Shown here piece by piece: positions 18,845 to 27,012 of a DNA stretch of 64,000 nt (position 1 is its first letter; each line of letters opens with the position of its first letter). The notes under the pieces were generated by a model. It worked only from the letters and a program-made list of their open reading frames with translations. It did no database searches and was not told where the DNA came from. The stretch spans positions 1,426,001 through 1,490,000 of the forward strand of contig NZ_CP114013.1 of the NCBI RefSeq assembly GCF_028416635.1. The letters are read 5' to 3'. The position numbers and the translations under genes were made by a program. The DNA comes from Baekduia alba. Lineage in GTDB: Bacteria > Actinomycetota > Thermoleophilia > Solirubrobacterales > Solirubrobacteraceae.

Positions 18845-19311
18845 TAGTGCGGCGCGCCCTCCGCCATCCAGGCGTCCAGCCGCGCCTGCATCTCGGCGGC
18901 GCTCATCTCCTCGAAGCGCGTCGCCACGATCCAGCGGTGCCCCCACGGGTCGCGCACGGCGCCGACCCGGTCGCCGTGGAACTGGTCGGCGACCGGCGTG
19001 ATCTGCGTCGCGCCGGCCTCCAGCGCGCGAGCGTGCACGACGTCGACGTCCTCGCAGTAGATGAGCAGCGAGCTCGACCAGCGCGCCTCGCCGTCGTGAG
19101 GGACGAGCCCGAAGTCCGGGAGCGGGTCGTTGACGTAGAACATGGAGTCGCCGACGCGGACCTCGGAGTGGGCGACGAGGTCGCCCATGGCGAGGCGCAG
19201 CCGGACCTCGGCGCCGAACGCGTGGGCGTAGAAGGCGAGCGCCTCGGCGGCGCCGTCGACGATGAGCGCGGGGGTGAGCGTGTGGAAGCCGGAAGGGATG
19301 GGGGAGGTCAT
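18844..19311 (-). CDS. VOC-family (PhnB/glyoxalase-like) protein
   Basis: A 155-residue protein with the PhnB-type layout: TLTPALIVDGAAEALAFYAHAFGAEV near the start and DPWGHRWIVATR near 121-132. These are the two beta-alpha-beta units of a vicinal-oxygen-chelate fold. Such proteins are small lyases, isomerases or resistance proteins; the substrate is unknown. It is transcribed divergently from the AraC regulator (43 bases between starts), which may control it. Confidence 0.85.
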   Translation of the reverse strand: MTSPIPSGFHTLTPALIVDGAAEALAFYAHAFGAEVRLRLAMGDLVAHSEVRVGDSMFYVNDPLPDFGLVPHDGEARWSSSLLIYCEDVDVVHARALEAGATQITPVADQFHGDRVGAVRDPWGHRWIVATRFEEMSAAEMQARLDAWMAEGAPH

Positions 19312-19354
19312 GGCCGCGACGCTAAAGGCGGCCCGGCCGCCCGGTCTTGGAAGA

Positions 19355-20167
19355 ATGCGACACGTGCGCGACCGCCGCGGCGTCCTGACTCCGCCCGAGG
19401 CCGGCTTCCGCCTTGAGCGCCACGCGCCGGCGCCCGACCTGGCCGGTCTGATCGACTTCCACTGGCACGTCGCCTGGGACCTGGCGCCGGGCGCCGAGCA
19501 CGTCCAGGGCGTTCTGCCGTTCCCGTGCGTGAACCTCGGCGCCGGCAGCGACGGCCTGTTCGTGCACGGGCCGATCACCCGCCGCGACGACCGCACGCTC
19601 CGTGGCCGCGGCCACGCGCTCGGCACGCGGATCGCCGCCGGCCTGTTCCCGACGATCGCGTACGACAACCTGGAGGCGCACCGCACGACCGACCGCATCC
19701 TGACGTTCGGCGAGGCGTTCGGGCCCGATGGCGAGCGCCTCGCGGTACGGCTTCCGGACGCCGGGGCGCCGCCGGCCCATCGCGCGCTCGTCGAGGACCT
19801 CATGCGCCGCCGCGCCGCCGCGCGGCCACCCGATCCGCAGGCGCTGCTGGCCAACCGCGTGGTCGTCGCGATCCTCGCCGAGCCCACCGTCGCGCGCGTG
19901 GCCGACGTCGCCGCCCGCCACGCGCTGAGCCCGCGCGCGCTGCAGCGCCTCTTCCGCCGCTACGTCGGGCTCACGCCCAAGCAGGTCCTCCAGCGCTCGC
20001 GCCTGCACGAGGCCGTCGAGCGCGTCACCGCGGGGGACGGCACCGGCGCCGACCTCGCCTTCGACCTCGGCTACGCCGACCAGGCGCATTTCGCCAACGC
20101 GTTCCGGGAGGCGACCGGACGGTCGCCGAGCCGCTACGGCCGCGGGCCGTACACGGTCGCGCGATAG
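19355..20167 (+). CDS. AraC-family transcriptional regulator
   Basis: The ~270-residue protein has an N-terminal sensing domain of the DUF6597 kind (LIDFHWHVAWDL) and a C-terminal AraC double helix-turn-helix. The latter contains VADVAARHALSPRALQRLFRRYVG and, near the end, ADLAFDLGYADQAHFANAFREATG. ATG at 19355 or GTG at 19364 are both possible; GGAAGA at 19349 is better spaced for the GTG. It is divergent from the VOC gene and overlaps the TetR gene tail-to-tail by 34 bases. Confidence 0.88.
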   Translation: MRHVRDRRGVLTPPEAGFRLERHAPAPDLAGLIDFHWHVAWDLAPGAEHVQGVLPFPCVNLGAGSDGLFVHGPITRRDDRTLRGRGHALGTRIAAGLFPTIAYDNLEAHRTTDRILTFGEAFGPDGERLAVRLPDAGAPPAHRALVEDLMRRRAAARPPDPQALLANRVVVAILAEPTVARVADVAARHALSPRALQRLFRRYVGLTPKQVLQRSRLHEAVERVTAGDGTGADLAFDLGYADQAHFANAFREATGRSPSRYGRGPYTVAR

Positions 20168-20775
20168 ATCCCGACGATCGCGTCGATCAGGACGTCCTGC
20201 GCCAGCGGCCGCTCCTGGACCAGCTGCTGGTAGAAGGTCCGCTCGACCATCCACGTCAGCGCGAACGCCGTCGGCTGGGCGGCGCCCTCGGGCAGCCCGT
20301 CGTCGGCCTCGATGCGGCGCGCGGTCGCGTCGACGAAGCGCGCGAGCAGCCCGCGCCAGAACGTCGCGATGTCCTCCTCGTAGGTGGACACCTCCACGAT
20401 CGCGCGGATCAGGACGCCGTGCTCGCGGTAGAGCCCGGCGATGCGCGTCAGCGCCTCGCGGATCTCGCGCTCGGGGTCCTCGCCGTCGCCCGAGAACCAG
20501 ATGTCGGCCTGGGCGTACAACAACTCGGTGACGTCGCCGGCCAGCCGCATCAGCAGGTCGCGCTTGTCGCGGAAGTAGAAGTAGAACGCGGTGCGCGAGA
20601 TGCCGGCGGCGGTGGCGATCTTCTCGACGTTGAGGTCCGCGTAGGACGAGCCGCCGGCCAGCAGCGCCTCGGTCGCCTCGAGCACGGCCGCCTGCACCTG
20701 CGCGCGCTTGGCGGTCGCCGGGCCCTCGCGGTGCGCGACGGGCGAGGCGGTGCGGCTGCTGTCGTCCTCGGCCAT
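20134..20775 (-). CDS. TetR-family transcriptional regulator
   Basis: The 213-residue protein has a TetR helix-turn-helix at about 46-80 (VEKIATAAGISRTAFYFYFRDKRDLL) and a variable ligand-binding C-terminal domain. ATG at 20775 places the HTH at normal distance. It is divergent from the R2lox gene, and two matching palindromes lie in the 84-base gap, so it probably represses both itself and R2lox. The natural ligand is unknown; a fatty acid would fit, as R2lox structures bind a long-chain fatty acid. Confidence 0.9.
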   Translation of the reverse strand: MAEDDSSRTASPVAHREGPATAKRAQVQAAVLEATEALLAGGSSYADLNVEKIATAAGISRTAFYFYFRDKRDLLMRLAGDVTELLYAQADIWFSGDGEDPEREIREALTRIAGLYREHGVLIRAIVEVSTYEEDIATFWRGLLARFVDATARRIEADDGLPEGAAQPTAFALTWMVERTFYQQLVQERPLAQDVLIDAIVGIYRATVYGPRP

Positions 20776-20801
20776 TGGCGCCCCACGATACCCACCCTGG
20801 G

Positions 20802-20838
20802 CTGACACCCTGTCAAACCCGACTTGACACCCTGTCAA
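20802..20838. promoter_or_regulatory. Tandem operator for the TetR/R2lox pair
   Basis: Two 15-bp sites, 20802-20816 (one mismatch) and 20824-20838 (perfect), share the form TTGACA-CCC-TGTCAA. Their centres are 22 bases apart, close to two helical turns, so two dimers could bind the same face. They lie between the divergent starts. Confidence 0.75.
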
Positions 20839-20859
20839 ACGGCCTGGGAGGATCCCGCC

Positions 20860-21783
20860 ATGGCCAACCTCCTCGAGCTCACGTCGCAAGGCGACGTCGC
20901 CACGATCAGCGACGAGTCCAAGCTGTCCCAGGTCGTGCTGATGACGCCCCAGCAGCTCTACGAGCTGTGGGAGCGCCAGCAGTGGCAGAGCCACACGATC
21001 GACTTCGCCCAGGACCGGGAGGACTGGGCGGGGATCTCGGACGCCGACAAGGACCACATCGTCTGGTTCCTGTCGTCGTTCTTCATCGGGGAGGAGCGCG
21101 TCGCGACGCAGTTCAACGGGCTCGTCGGCGCCTACGAGTCCCAGAGCGAGGAGGCGTTCCTGACGACCCAGCAGGTCGACGAGGTCCGCCACGCGCAGCA
21201 CTTCAACAACTTCTACACGCAGGTCATCGGCTACGACGGCTCCTTCGAGGACCGGCTGGACCGCGCCCGCGAGGACCTCAACGACGCGTTCAAGGTGCTC
21301 TTCGACGACGTCCTGGTCGACGCCAACCGCCGGCTGCTCGCCGATCCCGGCGACCTCGACGCCAAGGTCGACTTCGTGACGACCTACCACATGGTCATCG
21401 AGGGGACGCTGGCGCTCGCCGGCCAGGACACGCTCACCCGCGTCTTCGAGGAGCGCGGCATCCTGCCCGGCTTCCTGGAGGGCTTCCGCAAGATCTCCCA
21501 GGACGAGCACCGCCACGTCGCGTACGGCACCTGGTTCCTGCAGCAGAAGGCGCGCGAGAGCCCGGCCTTCGCGCACCGGATCACCAAGACGCTGCAGGAG
21601 CTGATCCCGATCGCCGCCGGCGTGCTGACGCCGCGGGGCTACGAGGTCGGCGAGTCCTACGAGATCCTCGGCGTCAGCAGCGACGAGGTGCACGGCTTCG
21701 CCTTCCAGGCGCTGACGCGGCGGCTGAAGGTCATCGGCGTCTCGCTGGCGGCCGCGCCCGAGGACGACGCCGTCCCGGCGTAA
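20860..21783 (+). CDS. R2-like ligand-binding oxidase (R2lox)
   Basis: The 307-residue ferritin-like protein keeps the dimetal ligands of R2 proteins: Glu78, Glu108, His111 (DEVRH), Glu181, Glu216 and His219 (DEHRH). Two features mark R2lox rather than ribonucleotide reductase: Val81 three residues after Glu78, and Tyr176 five residues before Glu181. These are the pair that forms the Val-Tyr ether crosslink in the Mn/Fe oxidases. R2lox binds a long-chain fatty acid at the Mn/Fe site; its physiological reaction is unsettled. The ATG follows GGGAGGATC. Probable repression by the divergent TetR. Confidence 0.88.
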   Translation: MANLLELTSQGDVATISDESKLSQVVLMTPQQLYELWERQQWQSHTIDFAQDREDWAGISDADKDHIVWFLSSFFIGEERVATQFNGLVGAYESQSEEAFLTTQQVDEVRHAQHFNNFYTQVIGYDGSFEDRLDRAREDLNDAFKVLFDDVLVDANRRLLADPGDLDAKVDFVTTYHMVIEGTLALAGQDTLTRVFEERGILPGFLEGFRKISQDEHRHVAYGTWFLQQKARESPAFAHRITKTLQELIPIAAGVLTPRGYEVGESYEILGVSSDEVHGFAFQALTRRLKVIGVSLAAAPEDDAVPA

Positions 21784-21846
21784 CGGCCGTCCAGCGGGCA
21801 GGCCGCTGACTTCAAAGGGGCGGCGCGACGGCCGATCACTCGGGGC

Positions 21847-22770
21847 ATGCGCCGCCCCCGCCTGCTCCTCGCGCTGACCCTGCTTGCGCTCGCGCTGCTG
21901 CCCGCGGCCGCGCAGGCCGCCGCGCCCGCGCCCGCGCCTGCGACGGCGCCGGTCGGCATCGGCATCGCCGACAACAAGCCGGACATGTTCGCCGACGTCC
22001 GCTTCCAGGCGCTGCACCTGCGCTACGCGCGCCTCGACCTGCGCTGGGACGTCCTGTCCGACGCGACGGCGACCGCGCAGCTCGACACCTGGATGGCCGG
22101 CGCCCGGGCCACCGGCGCCGCGCCGCTGATCACCTTCGACCGCTCGCCCCGGCGCGTGTCCTACAACCCGACGTCGCGGCAGCTCGTCGGCGCGCTGAAG
22201 GCGCTGCGGGCCCGTTACCCGTTCGTGAAGGACTTCTCGTCGTGGAACGAGGCCAACATGAACAAGAAGCCGCAGCTCGTCGCCAAGTGGTGGCTGGCGC
22301 TGCGCAAGGCCTGCCCGTCGTGCAACGTCCTGGCCACCGACCTGCTCGACAAGCCGAACATGATCCCGTGGGCGCAGCGCTTCGTGAAGGCCGCGGGCCG
22401 CACGCCCAAGGTCTGGGGCCTGCACAACTACGTCGACGCCAACACGCTGTCGACCAAGACCACCAAGAAGCTGCTGGCGTCGATCGGCGGGAGCTTCTGG
22501 TTCACGGAGACCGGCGGCATCGTGCGCCGCGCGAACAACTCGGCGCTCGTCTTCCCGACCGGCACCGCGCGCGCCGCGAAGGTCACGCGCTTCATCTTCC
22601 AGAAGCTCACCAGGCTGAGCCCGCGGATCCAGCGCGTCTACCTCTACCACTGGGACACCGGCGTCGGCGGCGGCCCGACGTGGGACTCGGGCTTCGTCGG
22701 GCCGGACGGCCAGGCGCGGCCGGCGCTGCAGGTGCTTCAGGGCGAAGTGGCGCGTTCGGCGAGGCGCTAG
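21847..22770 (+). CDS. Secreted glycoside-hydrolase-like protein, paralogue 1
   Basis: The 307-residue protein has a signal peptide (1-25) and a TIM-barrel-like domain with the two glutamates of clan GH-A retaining glycosidases in context: Glu135 in SWNEAN (acid/base) and Glu221 in FTETGG (nucleophile). The mature part begins VGIGIADNKPDMFAD, shared by the two paralogues at 22785 and 24725. The family number and substrate cannot be assigned. It probably acts on polysaccharide outside the cell. Confidence 0.75.
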   Translation: MRRPRLLLALTLLALALLPAAAQAAAPAPAPATAPVGIGIADNKPDMFADVRFQALHLRYARLDLRWDVLSDATATAQLDTWMAGARATGAAPLITFDRSPRRVSYNPTSRQLVGALKALRARYPFVKDFSSWNEANMNKKPQLVAKWWLALRKACPSCNVLATDLLDKPNMIPWAQRFVKAAGRTPKVWGLHNYVDANTLSTKTTKKLLASIGGSFWFTETGGIVRRANNSALVFPTGTARAAKVTRFIFQKLTRLSPRIQRVYLYHWDTGVGGGPTWDSGFVGPDGQARPALQVLQGEVARSARR

Positions 22771-22784
22771 CCTGGCCGACGCTT

Positions 22785-23696
22785 ATGCGTCGACTCCTCC
22801 CCGTATTCCTCCTCATCTCCGCACTGCTCGCCCTGGCCGGCGCCTCCTCCGCCCAAGCCAAGGTCGCCGTCGGCATCGCCGACAACAAGTCAGACATGTT
22901 CACCGACCCGCGCTTCGCCGCGCTCAAGGTCAAGTACGTGCGGGTGATGGTCCCGTACGACGTGCTCAACGACGCCCGGCTGACGGTCTGGCTCGACGGC
23001 TGGATGGCCGGCGCCAAGGCGGCGGGCGAGAAGCCGCTGTTGACGTTCGACCGCTCGCGCAAGCGTCCGTCCTACAACCCGTCGGCCGCGCAGATGGCCA
23101 AGTCGCTGAAGGGTCTGCGCCAGCGCTATCCGTTCCTGAAGGAGTTCGCCACGTGGAACGAGGCGAACATCAACAAGCAGCCGAAGACGGTCGCGCGCTG
23201 GTGGCTCGCGCTGCGCAAGGCGTGCCCGACCTGCACGGTCCTCGGCGCCGACCTGCTGGACCGCGGCAACGTGGGGTCCTGGGCCAAGCGCTTCGTCAAG
23301 GCGGCCAAGCGCACGCCGAAGGTCTGGGGCCTGCACAACTACGACGACGCGAACCTGCTGCGCACGAGCGGGACGCGCAAGCTGCTGGGCGCCGTCACGG
23401 GCGCCGTGTGGTTCACCGAGACCGGCGGCGTCGTCTCGCGCCACAACAACTCGAAGGTGAAGTTCCCGACCGGCCCGGCCCACGCGGCCAAGGCCACCAA
23501 GTTCGTGTTCTCGACGCTGGCCCAGCTGAGCCCGCGCGTGCAGCGGGTCTACATCTACCACTGGAACACCGGCGTGGCCTCGTCGACCGGCGTGGGGGAC
23601 GAGCGCACCTGGGACTCCGGCCTGATCGGGCCTGACGACAAGCCGCGCCCCTCGCTCACGGTCCTCCAGGGTCTGCTGAAGACGAAGGCCGGTTAA
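22785..23696 (+). CDS. Secreted glycoside-hydrolase-like protein, paralogue 2
   Basis: A 303-residue paralogue of the preceding gene with its own signal peptide (MRRLLPVFLLISALLALAGA region). It keeps VGIADNKSDMF, TWNEANINK and FTETGG, so both candidate catalytic glutamates are conserved. It begins 14 bases after paralogue 1, with a TAGCCT element (22768-22773) overlapping that gene's stop codon. Together they look like a tandem duplication. A hairpin follows at 23711. Confidence 0.75.
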   Translation: MRRLLPVFLLISALLALAGASSAQAKVAVGIADNKSDMFTDPRFAALKVKYVRVMVPYDVLNDARLTVWLDGWMAGAKAAGEKPLLTFDRSRKRPSYNPSAAQMAKSLKGLRQRYPFLKEFATWNEANINKQPKTVARWWLALRKACPTCTVLGADLLDRGNVGSWAKRFVKAAKRTPKVWGLHNYDDANLLRTSGTRKLLGAVTGAVWFTETGGVVSRHNNSKVKFPTGPAHAAKATKFVFSTLAQLSPRVQRVYIYHWNTGVASSTGVGDERTWDSGLIGPDDKPRPSLTVLQGLLKTKAG

Positions 23697-23710
23697 CCGC
23701 ACTTGCGAAT

Positions 23711-23739
23711 TCCCGGGGGCCGCGATACGGTCCCCGGGA
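23711..23739 (+). terminator. Hairpin after glycosidase-like paralogue 2
   Basis: TCCCGGGG and CCCCGGGA form a perfect 8-bp stem with a 13-base loop, 14 bases after the stop codon, followed by CTTCTCCT. Confidence 0.55.
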
Positions 23740-23752
23740 CTTCTCCTACAGA

Positions 23753-23769
23753 TAGGTCGTCAAGACCTA
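23753..23769. promoter_or_regulatory. Palindrome upstream of small ORF
   Basis: TAGGTC and GACCTA form a perfect 6+6 inverted repeat with a 5-base centre, 23 bases upstream of the ATG at 23793. It may be an operator; nothing identifies the regulator. Confidence 0.4.
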
Positions 23770-23792
23770 CAAGTAGAGAGGAGAGGATCTCC

Positions 23793-23912
23793 ATGCGAGT
23801 CACCCGACGCGACATCCTCCCCACGATGACCCAGGTCGCCTTCCCGGCGGCCCGGACGGCCAACGCCGTCAAGGGTCACCGTGGACTCGTCTCGTTGCCG
23901 CTCGCGCGCTAG
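23793..23912 (+). CDS. Small basic protein (39 aa)
   Basis: The ORF is short but has a strong purine-rich ribosome site (GAGAGGAGAGG) before the ATG and an upstream palindrome. The product is basic (six Arg, one Lys, one His, one Asp), starts MRVTRRDILP, and has no membrane helix. I do not recognise it. It and the next small ORF lie between two hairpins, so they may form a small transcription unit of their own. Confidence 0.45.
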   Translation: MRVTRRDILPTMTQVAFPAARTANAVKGHRGLVSLPLAR

Positions 23913-24033
23913 GTCCTTCACCAGTCCGCGGGCGCCCGCCGCCCGCCAGGACTCCTCGCCTCTCGTACCAGAGGCACAGGCACAGCCCTCAGGGCGGTGG
24001 CCCCTTCCCATCATCCGAAGGAGCATCACCGTC

Positions 24034-24222
24034 ATGCAGTTCTATCTCCACGCCGACTACGTCAAGGCCGCCGCTCCGCGTTCGAGCGCGTCGATCCGTG
24101 ACGTGATCGAGGCGCGCCGAGCCAAAGCTCCCCCAAGCCAGATGCGGGCCTACGTGGCCCGCGTCCTGGCCGGTGCGGCCCACCGCGTCGACCGCGAGTC
24201 CGCTCGCCGCGCCCTGGCCTAG
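24034..24222 (+). CDS. Small hypothetical protein (62 aa)
   Basis: The ATG is preceded by GAAGGAGC at suitable spacing. The 62-residue product begins MQFYLHADYVKAAAP and is mostly helical and Arg/Ala-rich after residue 17, with no Cys and no membrane helix. A strong hairpin follows 53 bases after the stop. Family and role unknown. Confidence 0.5.
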   Translation: MQFYLHADYVKAAAPRSSASIRDVIEARRAKAPPSQMRAYVARVLAGAAHRVDRESARRALA

Positions 24223-24275
24223 TCCGGCCGGGACCGCGGACGAGCACCCCGGAGAACGACCCCTCTCCGCCTCCG

Positions 24276-24314
24276 ACCCTGCGCCCCGGGCACTGCGCGT
24301 GCCCGGGGCAGGGT
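24276..24314 (+). terminator. Strong hairpin terminator after the small ORFs
   Basis: CCCCGGGCAC and GTGCCCGGGG pair perfectly around the loop TGCGC. ACCCTG and CAGGGT extend the stem below a 2-base bulge, for about 16 bp in all. It ends the unit holding the 39- and 62-residue ORFs and precedes the cupin promoter. Confidence 0.75.
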
Positions 24315-24347
24315 GGTCGCGCCGCCCGGCCGGGTACCTTGCCTGCG

Positions 24348-24728
24348 ATGGACGTGGGCAACCTGGACGAGCGGGAGCCGTTCACGACGCTGGACGGCTC
24401 GACCATCCGCGAGATCGCGGGTGCGACGACGCTGCCGTCGCAGAACCAGAGCCTGGCCGAGGCCACCGTGCCGCCGGGCGGGCAGACGACGGCGCACTAC
24501 CACGTCGCGTCCGAAGAGCTCTACTTCTTCACCGGTGGCCGCGGGCGCCTGCGCGTCGCCGGCGAGTGGCGCGACGTGCGCCCGGGCGACTGCGCCGTGC
24601 TGCCGCCGGGCGTCGAGCACAAGCTCGACAACCCCGGCGACGAGCCGCTGGTCCTGCTGTGCTGCTGCTCGCCCGCCTACTCGCACGAGGACACGGTGCT
24701 CACGGAGGAGCCCGTCGCCGCGCCGTGA
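24348..24728 (+). CDS. Cupin-domain protein
   Basis: A 126-residue single cupin. Motif 1 is HYHVASEELYFFTGG (His, His, Glu metal ligands near 48-56) and motif 2 is PGDCAVLPPGVEHKLDN with the fourth ligand His. The C-terminal part has a CCC run (LLCCCS). A TACCTT element (24335-24340) lies 7 bases from the ATG, suggesting a leaderless message. Its stop overlaps the next start (GTGA), so it is translationally coupled to glycosidase-like paralogue 3 and may act on related sugars. Confidence 0.85.
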   Translation: MDVGNLDEREPFTTLDGSTIREIAGATTLPSQNQSLAEATVPPGGQTTAHYHVASEELYFFTGGRGRLRVAGEWRDVRPGDCAVLPPGVEHKLDNPGDEPLVLLCCCSPAYSHEDTVLTEEPVAAP

Positions 24729-25669
24729 GCCCTTCGTCGCTGAAACGCCTGGTCGTCGCGCTCGTCGCGGCGGCCGCGGTCCTCGTTCCCGCCTCGTCGG
24801 CGAGCGCGCTGGTCATCGGCATCGCCGACCAGAAGCCGGACATGTTCGCCGACCCGGTCTTCCAGTCGCTCGACGTCCGCTACGCGCGCCTCGCCGTGTC
24901 CTGGGACGCGACGGAGCACCCGTGGGAGATCCAGGAGGTCGACGCGTGGCTGAACCAGGCGCGCCGCAACGGCGTCCAGCCGCTGGTCGGCTTCGGGCAC
25001 TCGCGCGTGGACCGGCGCAGCCTGCCGACGCCCGCGCGCTTCAAGTACGACTTCCGCCAGTTCCGCGCCCGCTACCCGTGGGTGACGACGTTCGCGACGT
25101 GGAACGAGGCCAACCACTGCGGCGAGCCGACCTGCCACCGCCCGCAGCTGGTCGCCGCCTACTACCGCTCGATCGTCCGCGAGTGCCCGGCGTGCACGGT
25201 GCTCGGGGCCGAGCTGCTGGACATGCCGAACATGTCGACGTGGGTGGACCAGTACCGCAAGCACCTGGGCGCCAAGAAGTCTCCGCGCTACTGGGGGCTG
25301 CACAACTACATCGACGCCAACCGCCTGCGCACGACCGGGACGCGCCGGCTGCTCGCGCACACGACCGGCCAGGTCTGGTTCACCGAGACCGGCGGGATCG
25401 TCCGGCGCAGCAACCGGTCCAAGGTGACGTTCCCGGAGTCGGCGGCGCACGCGGCCGTGGCGACGCGCTGGGTGTTCAGCAAGTTGGTGCCCTTGAGCCG
25501 GCGGATCACGCGGGTCTACCTGTACCAGTGGAACGCGATCCACGGTGACAACTGGGACTCGGGCCTCGTCGACGCGCACGGGCGCAGCCGGCCCGCGCTG
25601 AAGATCCTGCGCGACGAGCAGCGGACGCTGCAGCGGCGCGAGGCGCGCCGGGCAGCTAGCGCCGGCTGA
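24725..25669 (+). CDS. Secreted glycoside-hydrolase-like protein, paralogue 3
   Basis: A 314-residue paralogue of the proteins at 21847 and 22785, starting at GTG inside the cupin stop codon. It has a signal peptide and keeps IGIADQKPDMFADP, TWNEAN and FTETGG. It is the most divergent copy, with an added Cys-containing insert after the acid/base motif (NHCGEPTCHRPQ). Its 3' end overlaps the convergent P450 gene by 14 bases. Confidence 0.75.
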   Translation: MSPSSLKRLVVALVAAAAVLVPASSASALVIGIADQKPDMFADPVFQSLDVRYARLAVSWDATEHPWEIQEVDAWLNQARRNGVQPLVGFGHSRVDRRSLPTPARFKYDFRQFRARYPWVTTFATWNEANHCGEPTCHRPQLVAAYYRSIVRECPACTVLGAELLDMPNMSTWVDQYRKHLGAKKSPRYWGLHNYIDANRLRTTGTRRLLAHTTGQVWFTETGGIVRRSNRSKVTFPESAAHAAVATRWVFSKLVPLSRRITRVYLYQWNAIHGDNWDSGLVDAHGRSRPALKILRDEQRTLQRREARRAASAG

Positions 25670-26981
25670 CGATCGTCCGCGCGCCCGCCGCGGGCGCCAG
25701 GACGATCGCGCGGCGCCGGGTGCGCTCGGCGCGGCCGTGGGGTGGGGCGGGCGTGACGTCGCGGTGCTCGAGCACGGTGCGCAGGACCGTGCGCATCTCC
25801 AATTGGGCGAACGCGGCGCCGACGCAGCGCCGGATGCCGCCGCCGAACGGCAGCCAGCCGTAGGTGTCGGGCTTGTTGGTGGTGTCGATGAACCGCTCGG
25901 GGCGGAACGCGAGCGGGTCGGGCCCGTAGAGGTCGGCGCGACGGTGGGTGAGGTGGATGCAGAGCCCGATCCGCGCGCCGGCGGGCAGGTGGTGCCCTCC
26001 GAGCTGGATGGGCTCGCTCGTGCGGCGCACGGCGAGCGGCAGTGGCGGCTTGAGGCGCAGCGTCTCGGTGACGATCGCGTCGAGCAGCCGGTCGTCGGTG
26101 CGCGCGGTCGCAAGCAGGTCGCGGCGGTGGTGCAGCAGCGCGAAGGTCCAGGCCAGGGCCGAGGCGGTCGTCTCGTGGCCGGCGATCAGGAGCGTCATCA
26201 GCTCGTCGCGCAGCTCGCGGTCGGTCAGCGGCCGGCCGTCCTCGTCGCGGGCCGCGAGCAGCAGCGAGAGGATGTCGGCGCGCTCGCGGTCGTCGGTGCG
26301 GCGGGCGGCGATCTCGTCGTAGAGGATCCGGTCGATCGCGGCGCGCGCGCCGAGGAAGCGCCCCCACGGCGAGCGCGGGCCGAGGTCGCGGCGCAGCGCG
26401 GGCAGCAGCAGGAGCGACGACGCGCCGCCGTCGGGCACGAGCGCCGGGATCAGATGCGCGAGCGTCGCGGCGCGCTGCGCGTCCTCGATCCCGAAGACGA
26501 CGCGCAGGATGATCGCCAGCGTGATCGCGCGCAGGCGCGGCTCCAGCGGGAACGGGGTGTCGAGCGGCCACGTGGCGAGGTCGTCGCGCGTGATCTGCGC
26601 CATGTCGTCGGCATAGGCCTTCAGGCGCTCGCCGTGGAAGGGCGGCAGGACGAGCCGGCGCCGTCGCAGGTGCCGCGCGCCGTCGAGGAGCAGGAGCGAG
26701 TCCGGGCCGACGACCGGCTCCAGCGGCCGGTTGCCCTCGCCGGCGCGCAGGACGTCGGCGTCGCCGGTGAAGACGTCCTTGATGAGCGACGGGTCGCTGA
26801 CCGCGACGATCGGGCCGAGCGGGAGGCGCAGCGTGAAGACGTCGCCGCGCTCGCGCTGCGCGCGCTCCATCAGTGCCTCGGGGCGGAAGATCCAGCCGAA
26901 GACCTGGCGCTGGGGCGACAGGCTGGGGCCGGGCGGGAGCTCGTCGAGGGCGGCTTCGAGCAGCATGCGCCCGGCCATCAT
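25656..26981 (-). CDS. Cytochrome P450
   Basis: The 441-residue protein has the I-helix oxygen motif LIAGHETTAS, the K-helix ExxR (ETLRLKP) and the haem-binding loop FGGGIRRCVG with the thiolate ligand Cys386. It is a soluble monooxygenase of the class I bacterial type and needs separate redox partners, none of which is adjacent. The substrate cannot be predicted. It begins 31 bases after copA on the same strand and could be read from the copper operon. Confidence 0.93.
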   Translation of the reverse strand: MMAGRMLLEAALDELPPGPSLSPQRQVFGWIFRPEALMERAQRERGDVFTLRLPLGPIVAVSDPSLIKDVFTGDADVLRAGEGNRPLEPVVGPDSLLLLDGARHLRRRRLVLPPFHGERLKAYADDMAQITRDDLATWPLDTPFPLEPRLRAITLAIILRVVFGIEDAQRAATLAHLIPALVPDGGASSLLLLPALRRDLGPRSPWGRFLGARAAIDRILYDEIAARRTDDRERADILSLLLAARDEDGRPLTDRELRDELMTLLIAGHETTASALAWTFALLHHRRDLLATARTDDRLLDAIVTETLRLKPPLPLAVRRTSEPIQLGGHHLPAGARIGLCIHLTHRRADLYGPDPLAFRPERFIDTTNKPDTYGWLPFGGGIRRCVGAAFAQLEMRTVLRTVLEHRDVTPAPPHGRAERTRRRAIVLAPAAGARTIVSRR

Positions 26982-27012
26982 CGCCGACCCGCACTGGCCG
27001 CGCGGCGGTCGC

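Noticed and set aside
20860-21783. Ribonucleotide reductase R2 subunit
   Set aside because: The Val81 and Tyr176 positions and lack of a neighbouring R1 gene point to R2lox.
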